Shown here one piece after another: positions 1 through 12,456 of a DNA stretch of 64,000 bases. Source of the DNA: Sipunculus nudus (lineage: Eukaryota; Annelida; Sipuncula; Golfingiida; Sipunculidae); the NCBI GenBank assembly GCA_026874595.1, contig CM049317.1, positions 20,297,882 to 20,361,881 on the forward strand, read 5' to 3'. Numbering within the stretch: the first letter of the stretch is position 1; the number at the start of each line of letters is the position of its first letter. The notes under the pieces were generated by a model, which worked only from the letters and a program-made list of their open reading frames with translations, made no database searches and was not told the origin of the DNA. The position numbers and the translations under genes are program-made.

Positions 1-332
1 GCAGATTACTCCGGCATAAGCAATTTAGACATAAATAAATAACACATACATGTAACGTATAAAGATGTGCAATATAAGTATCGCATCGACGTGCGTGACA
101 ACAGGAAACGATCATATGCACAGTTTCCCGGGTCCGCGCTCGGTTATATTACGTGACCTTTGACACTAATTAAAATAACAACACTGGGGTGGGCCCTATC
201 CGCTTTACGTGTGTCTCGCTAATAACAAGAACTCGACACGGTCAGTTGCGCGCAAAAACAAACATAAGCGGTTGAACAACATGAGATACCGTAATATACA
301 AGTCACATTAGGGCCTGTCATTCCAACCTATG

Positions 333-369
333 ACACACACATATATATATGTGTGTGTGTGTGTGTGTG
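333..369. repeat. Compound (CA)n(TA)n(TG)n microsatellite
   Basis: Alternating purine-pyrimidine tract running from CA through TA to TG repeats. The CA and TG arms are mutually complementary, so the tract can fold into a hairpin and is also Z-DNA prone. Confidence 0.9.
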
Positions 370-408
370 CGCAACGGTAGAGTTAGAGGAATTGCTGTGT
401 AAAAACTT

Positions 409-870
409 TGGTGTGTAAAAATTCTGGTACGGAGGCGTGGATGATTCCAGGAGACCTCAGCTGTGAGAGACTGTGATGCAACGTTTAGGAAGAACAGTCT
501 TTGTGCGGTGCATAAACTGTGAAACGTATATACACGGCAAGAGATTGAGGATTAGATGAATCCGGTGAATACATGACTGGATGAACAAAACATACAGTGA
601 GGCGAACATCGATACATCCTGGTGGTATGAGTGCGTGATAACGTAAACAGGTTTTTTTCCGTTTACCGTCATTTTTGGAATCATTGTTAATTTATGTTTT
701 TGTATATAAGGATCGCCTATCCAGAGAATGTAGGTAATTTGTCATATATATATTTGTTTAACAGGTCTTATTTTCTTTCAAAGGTTGTCGTGTACGTACG
801 TATGAGTTCAGCCAGTTTGTTTAACCTGAACGTTCACATCCTTACCGGTGTGACACCAGTTACCAGCAAA
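409..870 (+). repeat. Exon-like block, copy 1 (second copy at 51475-51940)
   Basis: This block aligns collinearly, with many substitutions and small gaps, to 51475-51940. Shared landmarks in order are GATTCCAGGAGAC.TCAGCTGTGA, CGAGAGATTG-like and GGATTA words, CGCCT.TCCAG.GAATGTA.GTA, and CTTTACCGGTGTGACA near the end. The conserved GAAT|GTAGGT / GAAT|GTAAGT point (about 727-734 here) looks like a splice donor. The block could therefore be a duplicated 5' non-coding exon with the start of its intron. No protein is recognisable in either copy. It could equally be a dispersed repeat. Confidence 0.55.
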
Positions 871-2530
871 CTGAGACTCAGTTATTTTATGGCATATGCA
901 AGTAAGGGTTATAACCAGAAATTTCCTTTTCCCTAATTTTTTGTTCATTAATATGAAGAATCCTATATCGATATTAGCGTAAGAACTTATTTTCGAGAAC
1001 CCAGGTGTCTTATTTTATGTTGGTTTCAGTACAGTTATAATTTCATGGGAATCGGTTCATACTGGTTTAAGTCTGGATGGTTTCTGTAGTAACATTGCTT
1101 AATGTAGACTTCAAATGCAACGCAACTGTATGCTATATTGTTACCTGTGTTTCGAATTATGTCCATTTTAGTATTAAAGCAATTACTGACAGGCTACATA
1201 ATAGTGTGAGGCGATAGGCCAAAAGGGGTCAGGATGTGTGACCTAAGAAGGCGTATATAAGCTGTATATATGATTCCACGGACTCTTAGGTCAGCGCACT
1301 AGAGTGTGCAGTCTGACCGTTTGTCATCGGTCCAGAGAAGGGGCCGGTATTGTCTGAATAGCTAAGAGATGATGTTACTGTTCGTGGAATGTCAGTGACT
1401 GCCGACCCCCACATAGATCACTCTAACGACCTTTAGAGTAGAATCCTCTTTTCAGAAGGACCCGTAAACCGTTTATGTGTTTCTGTCGATGTGAAGTCAA
1501 ATATCAGACAAGGACAATTATTACGCATTCGTGTGTGCTACCGACTATTGTCGGTCACAGTGGCATATTCAGGTACATAGTGCCAGACAAATCCAGGCTA
1601 TTTCTACTTCCTTTATTATTTACTCCCTGAATCAATTCCTTGAATTCCAGTACACTCACTTACTGTGAAGAGAAATATATCGTAACTCAGCTCATATAAA
1701 CAGCAAAACCGGTTATATTGAATTAAATTGCATCATTCCATTCCCTTATATTTAGGAGAACTTAAATGTCTAAATAATAGTTGGCATTCGGTGCTACTCT
1801 TAGCACTTTATCTAATGTACGAGGACAATTTAAACATATCTATGGAATGCTTCTCACGATATTTGTTTCCAATAATGTGCGTGTAAATAAAGGAAACTCA
1901 TGTAGATTTCGTTAAAGATCAATCTTTGCGGTCGGTTAATAAGATTTTGTCCAGGAGGCATGAGAGTTTAATTCTAATCTTGCGCCCGGAAGCATGCAAA
2001 AAACTTGGCTTCAACAGTAATATACGTTTCTTTATCCCATAGAAGGACATATCTTGTTGATGAAGCGGCAAGCAGAGCATACGAGAATGAATATGTTATA
2101 ATACATTAACCAGTTACTTTCACTTCTTTTGCAGTGAATTGCATACAAAAAGACTGAAAGCTTTTAGTTTATAATTCGAATCAACAACTTTAAATGTCAC
2201 TTAAATTCTACATAAATGACGAATATGACTGATTTAGACGAAAGAATACTTCGGTATATTGATAATATGTACAAAACGAAAGAAGAATAGACTGAAAGTT
2301 TCATAACTTCTTGTCCAATAGTTTCCCCGTCCATGTGCATCACTTCAGGATATAAGTATAACTGACCACTTTTATTAATTCTTGTAACACTATTTAAACA
2401 TATACACAGCTACATATGTAACAATACAGCATAAGAACGTTCGTTTGTACAAATATTTACACAGCATAGAGCACATGACGTGTATTGCATAAAAAATAAG
2501 ACGACGAAGCTTTCGGTTTTGCCTAACATC
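871..2530. other. No gene recognised
   Basis: AT-rich sequence with stops in all frames. One promoter-like word (CGTATATAAGCTG) lies at about 1252-1264, followed by a somewhat GC-richer stretch to about 1440. No exon or repeat family could be tied to it. Confidence 0.5.
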
Positions 2531-2539
2531 AGAATATCC

Positions 2540-3432
2540 TATTAGATTTATCTACCTTAACAGCTTTAGTACCATTAACAGTAATACTGTGAAACATGTC
2601 CATACATTTTGGATTATTATGTCTTCAATATTTTACACTACTAACTCACTCGTAATAATTTTGGTTTTTGTACCCTGGGATTTGTGTAAAAGAGCGCTTT
2701 CATTATTTATTTAGGCAAAATCAGGATTCACATTATTTTAAAATATATCATCATAAGTAATCATTAGTGGAAAATCTACCCATACAACCCGAAACTTTGA
2801 TTATAAGCTAAAATAAGGCCTGACGTGTCAGGCAAAAATGAATTCGACAATCTTAATGCACCAAAGGATTTTTTGTACCCACACAATGTTAACAATTGCA
2901 TAGCCTGTAGCAATATTAGTCTTATTCACATAGTGATGCAATGAAATTTGAACGATGTTAAATACCGGAAGGAAGTTGAAGTAAAGGTCATATTAAAATA
3001 ATAATTATTTAAATACTCTCGAATTGTTGACGCGTTTGGATATGGTGAGCCGTATTATAATATGTATTTTAAACATTCGAGACTACAATTTCATGTAGTT
3101 GAATGCTAGCAGATGCTACAATATTTCAATGAAAAATCTCTGGTGTCACTCATAGTTTTGGTGAGCATAGCAATACACTGTTATTTAGACCAAGAGAGTT
3201 GTTGCTTCACTTTTATTTCAAATTGCTACAGGGACGATATGCATTTAGCTAAATTTGTTTAAAATAAAATTACAGAGCCAGGTACACAATAAATAATTTA
3301 ACCGCGAAAGGCTCTTACCATGTGCTTATTACAACACGGTGATCCTCAGAATACGGGTACGTCTGTGTATCTCGTTTATGATTAGGTTACTTGTATCGAG
3401 GATTTTATCAAACGACATATATAAAGTAGTTC
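2540..3432 (+). repeat. Upstream flank of relic copy 0 of the NTF2-like cluster
   Basis: The first part (about 2540-2800) resembles 12866-13125 and 58505-58630. All share an ATTAGATT.ATCTACC start and a TTTAGTACCAT-like word, and this copy shares the word GAAAATCTACCCAT with the copy at 12.8 kb. The second part (about 3300-3432) resembles 6170-6330 and 13250-13400, with a (T/C)CCTC.ACAT(G/A)CGGGT word. These blocks mark the 5' flank of the cluster duplication unit and may include a promoter or 5' non-coding exon, which the sequence alone does not settle. Confidence 0.5.
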
Positions 3433-3549
3433 AAGGTCAAGGTCAAGATCATATTCTTTTTCTTCATTAGTTTCTTTGACTGTTTCTATATCATTCCATG
3501 TGAGCGCTCCACCTCTTGTCGTTTCGTTCTGCATATTCCTTTTTCAGAC

Positions 3550-3637
3550 ATGAGCCCTGCAGTTGCGGTGAAATGTTTATTTCTTTTGATCACGACTTGT
3601 ATTAAATTAATGACCTGGAAAATGGCAGAAAGGCAAG
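3550..3637 (+). pseudogene. Relic copy 0: orphan signal-peptide exon of the NTF2-like family
   Basis: An 88-nt exon with an ATG two bases after a TTTTTCAG acceptor and a G|GTTAAT donor, ending in phase 1 as in the intact copies. It codes 29 residues beginning MSPAVAV, with a hydrophobic core (KCLFLLITTC), and it aligns residue for residue without gaps to exon 1 of copy B (MSSSVVV...). No exon 2, 3 or 4 could be found between here and the next copy. A long CA/TA tract begins about 90 bp downstream. It is most likely a remnant of a duplicated gene whose 3' part was lost. A cryptic use as a first exon cannot be excluded. Confidence 0.6.
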
Positions 3638-3729
3638 GTTAATAATAGCATGACATCGTCATATTCAATCATACATACATTAAATATAATATAAAAAAAA
3701 ACATACACACATACACACATTCATACAAA

Positions 3730-3730
3730 T

Positions 3731-3798
<68 letters not shown>
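3730..3798. repeat. (CA)n(TA)n microsatellite
   Basis: About 16 CA units running directly into a long TA run, starting about 90 bp after the orphan exon of copy 0. Confidence 0.95.
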
Positions 3799-3801
<3 letters not shown>

Positions 3802-4569
3802 ACGGGTATTCCCGAAAAAAGCCAGGTCATCCGCCATGAGTGATAGCAAGGTACCGATATATGTATATAAAGCTGGGTCTATTCAGTAATATATATATAT
3901 ATACATGTCTTGGAAACTCCAATCCATAGTACCTGCCAAGCACAAAATGGACACCCATGTTTACAATAAATGTCATATTGTATAAACAATTCATATAACG
4001 TGCAAATACCAATTAATTTCTTGATTATATACAGAAGTAGTGGACATATGACTCGGTAACATATGCATGAGAAAACACATGAATCAATATACAAATGGAC
4101 ACACTTCAGGAAACCACATTTGAAGATAACATTGCAATAATTACAAATATTCATGCGTGTACAACAAATATAAATTACCCAGTACAAATGGAATATGGAA
4201 TATAAACGCTTTAAAAGATATACTGAAACTGAAAACTGAAAGAACCGAATTGGTTATATGATAGGGTTTAAGAGTTCAGTAAAAACAGTCCCTACCTGCC
4301 AAGCACAAAATGGACACTGATCAGTTCTCGGTGTAATGAGACTGAGGCTTGACAGGGTGCGGGTCATTCAGTGTGTTTGTCCGAATGAAAACAAGACTAA
4401 ATAATAGAAAACCGGTCTCGACTGGAAATCAGTATGAGACAAAGCAACAAAGGCAACCAAGGCAAATCATAACTGCAGGGCAGCAATGGGGTTCATGACC
4501 TGATATTTTATACGACAATGTTATGAAAGTGGTATTTTCATTTTCGGAGCCGTTACATGTATTTGTATA

Positions 4570-4572
<3 letters not shown>

Positions 4573-4645
<73 letters not shown>
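4573..4645. repeat. (TA)n microsatellite
   Basis: Nearly pure TA run of about 73 bp. The sequence around it (3800-6170) holds no recognisable gene; the short reading frames there are TA-tract translations or chance. Confidence 0.95.
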
Positions 4646-4646
<1 letters not shown>

Positions 4647-5746
4647 CCTAGGGCTTGTGCTAATTTGTCTTGGGGAAGGCAAACACATACAGACTTAGGA
4701 CATAAAGCATACAAACAATACCACTAAACAGGAAATAGAATTTACATAAAAATGTTACTTCCTATCAAAACTTGACCAGATACATGCGCATTCAATATAG
4801 GTAAAGTTACAGTTGTACAAAAAAATTATATCGAAATATATACTTAACTGAATAGTAGTGACGTTTGTACCGCGCTGGGTTCTAATAAACAACTTGCATT
4901 AATCATACATAAATACACAACAATATGAGAGGGCTTAAACCATAAGCAACACTAAACACTATATAAATGTACCCCACCTGGACCCTTAAAAGGTTGTGGG
5001 CCTACATGTCGGCTAAATTTAGCTCGTACAGGAAAAAAATACTCATGGGCGGACGAATCCAGGATACATATATACTGGAGGAAATGGTGTTACCAGTACG
5101 GGATGTTAACGTCTCTCTCACAGAGAGAAAATAAAATACTGAGTCCTAATAAATAGTTGTATTCCAGATGAGTGAAACTAAATGTTTTAATACACCTGGT
5201 CAAATATATATATAAACAGATATATGGTGAACTTGTTTTGAGAGCCGTTTTACGCTGTATATATATTGTTATCAAATATTACATAGTTTTTTCCTTGTGG
5301 TAATTGAATTGTGGCGTTCCTGTCTCACATAAAAAAGTTACAGGGCATGAGGCCCGTTAGAAACCAAAATGACATGACTTAAAGAGACACATAGTCTGTA
5401 GTAACATCACGATGGCTCATGTGACAGTTTACTTAAATCTTTTACCGTGCAAACATATATACAGAAATGATAAAAGTGAGACAGCCTTACCTTAGATTAT
5501 TCATGTCTACCGGCTGACTAACTAGCGCCGGTGGCATATCTAACATTAATTTCCCCTCTGAGTGTATATTGGTACCACGCCCGTATTTATAGTTTCGATA
5601 GAGCTGATTTATTCATCAAAAGATCAAACCCTTGAGTATTCGCAGATGGCGCCTATTCAAGACGGTACACAGTTTATCAGGATTGCTCGTCCTCTTGCAC
5701 TCATTTAGGTACTGATGTCCACTCAGGTTGTACACAAATTAGAACG

Positions 5747-5750
<4 letters not shown>

Positions 5751-5832
<82 letters not shown>
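5751..5832. repeat. (TA)n microsatellite, interrupted
   Basis: TA run of about 80 bp with a few AATA and CATA interruptions. Confidence 0.95.
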
Positions 5833-6169
5833 GCAGAGGTTGTCAGACAAATGATCTTGATTGAAAATTTGATTAATATACTAGTATTTCATAGAAAAGC
5901 TAATATTATTACATATTTAATGATTTTGAAAAGTAATTACACTAAATACTACCTGATACTCATAACAATTTTCAAAACTATAATTTTACAAGTTGTTACA
6001 ACAATTTCTTTAGTTAAGCATTTGTTAACATTTGTACAGTTTGTTTAGCAAGTTTCTTAAATTGGTTGGTATTTTGTTAAAATTACTCAAATACATGCAG
6101 GGAAGAGATGCATATCGCTAAATCTTTCTGCTGACAAATATGTAATTACAGAGCTAGTAAGATTATAAA

Positions 6170-6330
6170 TTTGACCGTGGCAGGATCTTACCAGGTGTTA
6201 ATTACGTTTGAACATTACGTTTATCCTCGACATGCGGGTACAACTTTGTATCTCGTCAGTGTCCGAAAAACTGGTGTTGAGGACACTGCAAAAGCTCAAG
6301 TATGTGTAATTTCCTATTATATTGTATCAA
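6170..6330 (+). promoter_or_regulatory. Conserved upstream block of copy A
   Basis: Aligns with 13250-13400 (copy B) and about 3300-3432 (copy 0). The words CCTCGACATGCGGGT and GCTCAAG.ATGTGTAATTTC are nearly identical between copies A and B. The block sits about 350-500 bp before the signal-peptide exon. All three signal exons have a 3' splice acceptor just before the ATG, so this may be a 5' non-coding exon or promoter. This is inferred from conservation only. Confidence 0.35.
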
Positions 6331-6682
6331 GAGACGTTATATGATCATTCGCTTTTATCGGTCAAACGCTTACATTAATTGCAAAAACTTCTGCTTTAAT
6401 AACATACCTTCATATAGTACATCTAAGTTGAACATTCAAGAAAATGTACAAGCGTGAGTTTACATTTTCTTTCAAACTTTATATGCAATACTTGTTGAAA
6501 CAGAAGAAGGAAATAAAAACACAGCTAGAATTGAATGAATTTTATGACCATAACTTATGAAATTCAAACCAAATGATAAGCATAGCCATATTAAATCACA
6601 ATAAAAATAAAATATGTCGAACAGTGTGTGTTTGCAATTTCTTCCATTGTCAATAATATACTTTGCATGGTTCTTTTCAGAC

Positions 6683-7370
6683 ATGAACTCTTCCGTTAAT
6701 GTAACATTTTTTTATCTTTTTTATTACGATTTGTACTAAAAGAAGGATCTGTGCAAAGGCAGAAAAAGGCAGGTAGATGTCACATATCTGGCTGGATATT
6801 TTTTACATAATGTTTGTTTTGTATTAACAAAAAAGGTAACTGTAAAATCTATAAATGTTACATTACGAAAACTAAATGTCCTTATAGTGTTTTAAAATTG
6901 ATATCTTGCTTATAGAGATGCTTATATAACATAAAAGACGAAAAGACAATTAGTTTGGAAAAATGGTAAAACGCTTTTCCCGTATTCGAGGTACCTGATG
7001 TATGATTTTATGTTAGTCAGTGTATTAAAAAGTTCCAGACAATGAAGAATAGCATATTATTACCAAGATGCATGAATTGCACAACTTTTACCACCATCCT
7101 GACCCCGATGCATTCTGCGATCAGATCTACCTGCCGCAAACATATCTGATGGGTCCTGGAGAGGCTGTCAAAAAAGACAAAAGTGAGAAGAATTTATGAA
7201 AAAAGTCCTAAAATTCCATTCTAACATTTAAGGATTCCTATTTGCAAACATATGTAACATAATCAAACGTTTAAGTGGCATAGTTTTTTTTATCCTGAAA
7301 TATAATCTAGTCACTCATATCTGCCTGCCTCTCTTTACGTAGAAAACATCTTAGCCATGACATTTTAGAC
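6683..7370 (+). pseudogene. Relic copy A of the secreted NTF2-like gene
   Basis: Three decayed exons are visible. Exon 1 (6683-6772) starts ATG AAC TCT TCC GTT like copy B, but its T-rich hydrophobic core has one extra base, so the frame breaks and reaches a stop. Exon 2 (7039-7182) keeps the full 144 nt, an AG acceptor and a GT donor, and codes HHPDPDAF and LMGPGEAV motifs. Its fifth codon, GAG in copy B, is TAG here (7050-7052). Exon 3 begins after a TTACGTAG acceptor at 7343 with AAAACATCTTAGCCATGAC but breaks off near 7370, joining sequence that matches the intron after exon 3 of copy B. About 120 coding bases are missing. No exon 4 was found. Three independent lesions make this a dead copy. 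Confidence 0.85.
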
Positions 7371-8000
7371 ATTTTGGTATTCATGTTTGTAAGTCCTTCA
7401 AATGTAAGGATGGGTTTAGACATAGCGAATCCTTCTGTCGTCCCATTTGAATTTAACGTTCACATTTAAATACCAACATTCTATCCTTGGATTTATGTCA
7501 TTTTAAGTGCCACACAGACTCTTAATTATATGTAATCATTTTAGCTATATGATATACGTAAACAAGAAGATATATCTTTTTAAATATAAAATTCGGGGAT
7601 TTGTATATACTGTATAGGTCTGAAATGAAAAAAACAAAATAATGTTTACTCAAGATATGGTATAAGCAATTTGAAACAGAGCAACAGTAGGTAAACGTGG
7701 TAGCATCTGAGAACACTTTATGTGTAAGAGAAACGGAATAGCAATGTCATATATATCATAAATAGGTGAATGGTGATTCATTTGGTGTGGTAAGGTTCAT
7801 ATATATATATTGCCCACACCAAAGGACGAAAGGGCGAAAAAAATGTATGATTACTTCAAGCGTAGCTCACGTTAAGTGATATTAAATTAAATTTCATGGC
7901 TTGTACCTGTATTTGCCCTGTCAATATCAAGTCAATATTAAAATAGAATAACATAAGCATTTGGTTGCAGGTGTTATACTGAGCGTTAACTATATGTGTG
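7371..8000 (+). other. Intron 3 remnant of relic copy A
   Basis: Collinear with copy B intron 3 (about 14960-15350). Shared words include GGTAT.CATGTTTG, TGGATTT(A/C)TGTCATTTAA and ATTATATGT.ATTAT. A TTTCATGGC/ATCATGGC block is followed by a TATTAAAATAGAATAACAT-type stretch. The latter block also recurs at 35570-35830. Confidence 0.6.
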
Positions 8001-9354
8001 ATGACTCTGAGTTATGCAAAATGCATTGAGGTAAATTAAGAATATAAAGAGAATTGACATATAAACATATAGTTAGTGTTATATAATTGCCAGAAAAAGC
8101 CTTTCTTCTCTTAAATACAATTATTCAAAACATTTTGTGTAATTATTTGGTAATTTTATTTAACATATACACAGGCCAGGTGTGTCTTTTAACTATAAAT
8201 CCTAAAACCATAAATATGATATTCTGCAAAGCATGCAACAGAAATATACAGGAAATAACACAGAAAAAACGCCTCTTGCAAGCTATAAGTTGTACGGTAC
8301 TGCCGTCTTCGGGATCGCACACCATAGTTATGTTTTGAAACCACTAACCATACCCTGCAAATTGTTAATTACACTTGTTTACAATTATAGGTAATGTTTT
8401 CAAGAAAGAAATAATAATAGATCACGTAATAATGTAGGCTTGACCCCCTAATAATTTTTTTTTTCCTCCAGGAATTATTTTTTCTTGCTCTTATATAATA
8501 ATTTAATGAGATTGACCTGTAAGGTAATACTATATTTACTACACCGTGTATGCATTCCGCTGTTATCTCGTCATTTCCTACTAAGGAGAATGACCTTTGA
8601 CGTCACAAGGAACAAAAGGCTGTTATTGCCTGCAACAAATCTGACTCATGTTCCGTGCTTTAAGGGTTATAGAGTCTCGTCTAATGGTATTGAGAAATTT
8701 CATCTCCCATAACGTAGACATCTTTTCTCGGTTACATTGCAGAAACAGGTTTTTCTGATTCGTATGTATGATTCTGACAAAAAAAATAACTCGTTGTGTA
8801 ATTTCCCTATGACCTTTTTTTATTTGCGCTGCCAATAGTCTATTTCTTGAAGCTTGCGTAGAGTTTAGTTTTTAGATTTGAAGGTTATGCCTATAATACG
8901 CCTAGTACCCACATGTAAACATTCTGTATTTTTTGCACTCGTATGCAGAGCTTTGCCTCTGCACTTGTCCGTAAAAATGCGCTACATATACATCATTTTT
9001 TTTTATGTGCTATTGTGCTTTGTTTCTTTATTCTCAGTACCTTATTTAATAATAACTCGAAATCTAAATGCTTTTAGTTAACAAAATATTGCGTCTGATA
9101 CTTGTCATATATGTGTACCTTTGAACAGATAAAACAGATTGATCCCCACCTTTTTGTGACTAACGTGATGATTTGTTAAAATCAATTTACTAGACTAAAA
9201 ATGATTCATTTAGAAAAAAAAATGTATAACAATTTCGAAACTACCAACGCAAATTCTTAATTGGATAGAGACGAAAGCCATAGCACCTAACACATTTAAA
9301 ACCACAATGAAGCCAGAGCATATTGCATGCCAACTACACGTCCTATCACTTCCT

Positions 9355-10200
9355 TATAAGCATCTTATGTGTTCGTTATTAACTGTTAGTAAAAGTTCAC
9401 ATGATGAATGAAATATAATAATTGAAGCTAAGATGGTGGATGAATTTTTGTCTTTTTGGTGAAACAATTCAAATGAAAATTTATTAAACACGCTAGGACA
9501 TTAAACTATAATATAATTTGTTCCGTTACAAAATATAATGATTTATTTATTGATCAAGAGTAATGCCATTTAACACGTATACTTGTATATATCGATTGAT
9601 ATATTAGGACTATGTCTTGTGGATGTTAATGTGTTATCCTATTTATTCCTTTCACGTTTTCCACAGACAAATTTAAAAATATGCTTGCAGCAAGCATTTC
9701 TTTCTTATTAACGTTTATTAACCATTAAAAATTATTTAAAATAAACACCTCCTGTTGAAATCATCAACTCTGAAGTAAGAAATTCCACGTCACGTGTCAT
9801 ATTTTAAATATAAGCACATACTACAAAATCATGCATTTGAAAGTAAAAAGCATCGGGCCTGAACAAATATGTTGATCATGGTTTTGGTATAGGAATGAGG
9901 TTTAAAAAAACTTTTTCAGTTATATTATTGACGGCAGTTCTGTTGGGAAATGCAATTTGTATATGTGAGAGAAACGGTATATTAATAAATGTTACAAAGC
10001 AGCATCAACACCTGTAAAGAAATTAAGTAATTCGTGAGGCAGTAGCTTTTTAACACTAACCTACAGAAAATTATTTAAAAAATAATTTCATGTTGGGCCT
10101 TTCACAAAATGAAATATCATGGGTAAAAAATATCATGATGAGGCTTTATTACGATGACATAGATGATGGTGAGCCTTTTCTTCCTAGATTGTATCATTGC
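9355..10200 (+). repeat. 3' flank duplication unit, copy 1 (second copy at 38000-38960)
   Basis: A diverged but collinear match to the sequence downstream of copy D. Landmarks in order are TTAACTGTTAG, GATGAATGAAATA-like, TTTTTGGTGAAAC.ATT, CCA(C)AGACAAA.(T)TAAAA, GTGAGAGAAAC, and TTTAACAC.AA.CCTACAGAAA. It shows that copies A and D descend from a segmental duplication reaching well past the gene. No coding exon is recognised in it. The stretch 8000-9355 before it shows no gene. Confidence 0.6.
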
Positions 10201-10279
10201 CTTTGCTAATGTAACCTATTTATAAAGATGAGCAAATGATCATATATCAGATGCATTAATCACTTATTTTCACTATGCG

Positions 10280-10572
10280 GAAATGTCCTCAACAACATCT
10301 CCCTAGCGTACTGTTACATTATACTACCCGTGAAGCCAGCTGAGATGAGCAACATTGAGATTAACCTGAACCTAACATTCACGAATTAGTATTAAGTTTG
10401 ACTCTTATCAGTCTGTTTCAGCATTTAAAGTAAACATGTTAAATCATCGTATAGTAACACTACAAATGTCAGAAGCAATAAAATGTCTTTTTGGTAAGTT
10501 CCAAGGTTTCAAATAAAGATACATGTTTAATTTAACGCTTTTTCTGGCATGACAACAAAAAAAAATCGGATG

Positions 10573-10622
<50 letters not shown>

Positions 10623-10830
10623 TGTATATAACGTACTTATTATTTTCTTTTGTTATAACCGTAATCCTACCTGATCCATCTACGATTGACTACTCCGTTT
10701 TGACAATAACTTCAATTATTCTCAGAAATTTCTTTATATTTAATTTAGCAAATTGTATCATTTTTGGGCATATAATTACTCCGAACAGTTTGACCGATTA
10801 AGTGTACCGCTGCAAACTAGAAATCGAGAA
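10280..10830 (+). repeat. Tandem unit P1 with exon-like core at 10422-10493
   Basis: P1 aligns along its length with P2 (10890-11395). Both carry TTACATTATACTACCCG, an AATTAGTA word, a CTGTTTCAG/CCGTTTCAG acceptor, a TTTTTG/CTCTTG|GTAAGTT donor, a TA tract, CAATAACTT, and GCGCCACTGCAAACTA-like ends. Between acceptor and donor P1 has 72 open nt, coding FKVNMLNHRIV then MSEAIKCLF. I do not recognise the protein. The pairing of conserved splice signals with an open core suggests an exon, but only one exon type was found, so this could be a repeat that happens to carry splice-like words. Confidence 0.4.
10574..10630. repeat. (TA)n microsatellite
   Basis: TA run inside unit P1. A shorter TA tract occupies the matching place in unit P2 (about 11204-11223), so the seed predates the duplication. 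Confidence 0.95.
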
Positions 10831-10889
10831 AACTGGATCATAACTCAGATAAATGACTCACAAATATATCCACCATGCTAATTGGGGAG

Positions 10890-11395
10890 ATATATTCGGC
10901 CACATCTTCCTCGCGTTGTCTTACATTATACTACCCGGACAGCCAACTCAGATAAGAAAAGGTAAGATTAGCTTGAAAAATATTATCACAAATTAGTAAA
11001 ATGTCTGATTCTAATTATACCGTTTCAGGGTTTAGGTCAAAGTTGGTAAATCTACGTGCGATAGCGCAAAACATGACAAAAGAAAAAAAAAGTCTCTTGG
11101 TAAGTTTCACATTACAAAAACGATTTTATATAAATGTATATATTACATTTCACACTTTATATGGTATAACAAAATATAAATATATTTAATATTTAACGAT
11201 TTATATAAATATATATATATATGTGATTTTTTTTTAAAAATCGTAATACTACCCAATAGGATCTACCAACCCATATTGACAATAACTTACTTAGAATTGT
11301 TTTTATAATTAATTTCAGGGATATTTATGCAGTCAAACAGTTGTGGTTGGTTCAGTGCGCCACTGCAAACTATAAATCTTTTACATTCATGTTGT
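10890..11395 (+). repeat. Tandem unit P2 with exon-like core at 11029-11099
   Basis: Second copy of the unit above. Its core between CCGTTTCAG and GTAAGTT is 71 nt, one base shorter than P1. In the aligned frame it reads FRSKLVNLRAIAQNMTKE followed by a run of nine A, which is the likely site of the one-base difference. P1 and P2 share F, N, R, M, K and L positions in this frame. If the exon is real, one of the two copies has a frameshift or a shifted splice phase. Confidence 0.4.
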
Positions 11396-11399
11396 TTGG

Positions 11400-12450
11400 T
11401 ATCATGTGGTTTTGACTTTCTCCTGGAATTAATTTGAGGTATTAGTTTTTACCAGTTAGTAACATTTAGCGACGTTGCCTAAATAGGTTAAGGCCCTTCA
11501 GTTAGGCCATTGAGGACCAATGCTGTTTCAGCTGTATTTCATTAAGTAATACCTATTCCATTTCTGGTTCTAAGGAACGCTTTTCCCAAGAATTTTAGTC
11601 GACGATTTTAACAAATAAGGAGAGGCCTTTGGCGCGGAAATTAAATAAGAAGACGTCGCTTAAAAATGGAAAATATTTTGGATAAGCCTCTTTTTGTAAC
11701 GAAAATAGTTATATTAGAGTATAGTGTATTATTCAATATTATGTTTTTTTTAAACGTCCGTTAAATAGTTTGCATTTGATGCTTATGTAAACAGTTTATT
11801 TTATGTGTATAAGACAAGGAGAATTTAAAGATATTGAATGGAGTGCTTCTCACAAAAAACAGGTTCTTATATAATGCGTGTAATTATAGGAAAACAACAT
11901 ATTAAGAATAATTTAATGGCGTTTATGTAAGGCCCTCCTTTACCCTGAATAAGATTTTCTTTTCAACGAGACAGAATATCTCTTCTTCATTTATATAATT
12001 TTCGGATTTCTTTCGTCCTGGGTTCACTTTTAGGAAAATATATGTTTTCTCGTCCACCTAAAACGACATCACCAATAGATACTGCAGTTTTAGAGCGGCA
12101 GGCTCAAAGTACCAGAATTCAGATTCTGAATGTTTTCACTTTTTTTTGGCATTTCATGGCAGTAAACGTTAAAAATGGCTTGCAGTCTTAATTTAAACGT
12201 TTTCTGCAACAAGTTCAAATTCGTGGGAAAAAAAAGATATTCATAAGGATTAAGACCGTGTAACAACAACGCATGCTCTTGTTTATTGTTATTTTATAGC
12301 AAGAGGATGATTTAATTAGAATTTCGTTATTTTATGTATTTTAGATTATTCGTCTATTTGTATCACTCTAAGATACTAACCAAGGATCAGGCATTCATTC
12401 TGTGCAACTGTTTCCTCTGGCAAATGTCGAAATTGACTGTTGTTTATATT
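11400..12450. other. No gene recognised
   Basis: AT-rich spacer with stops in all frames and no repeat structure that I could define. Confidence 0.5.
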
Positions 12451-12456
12451 TTGCAG

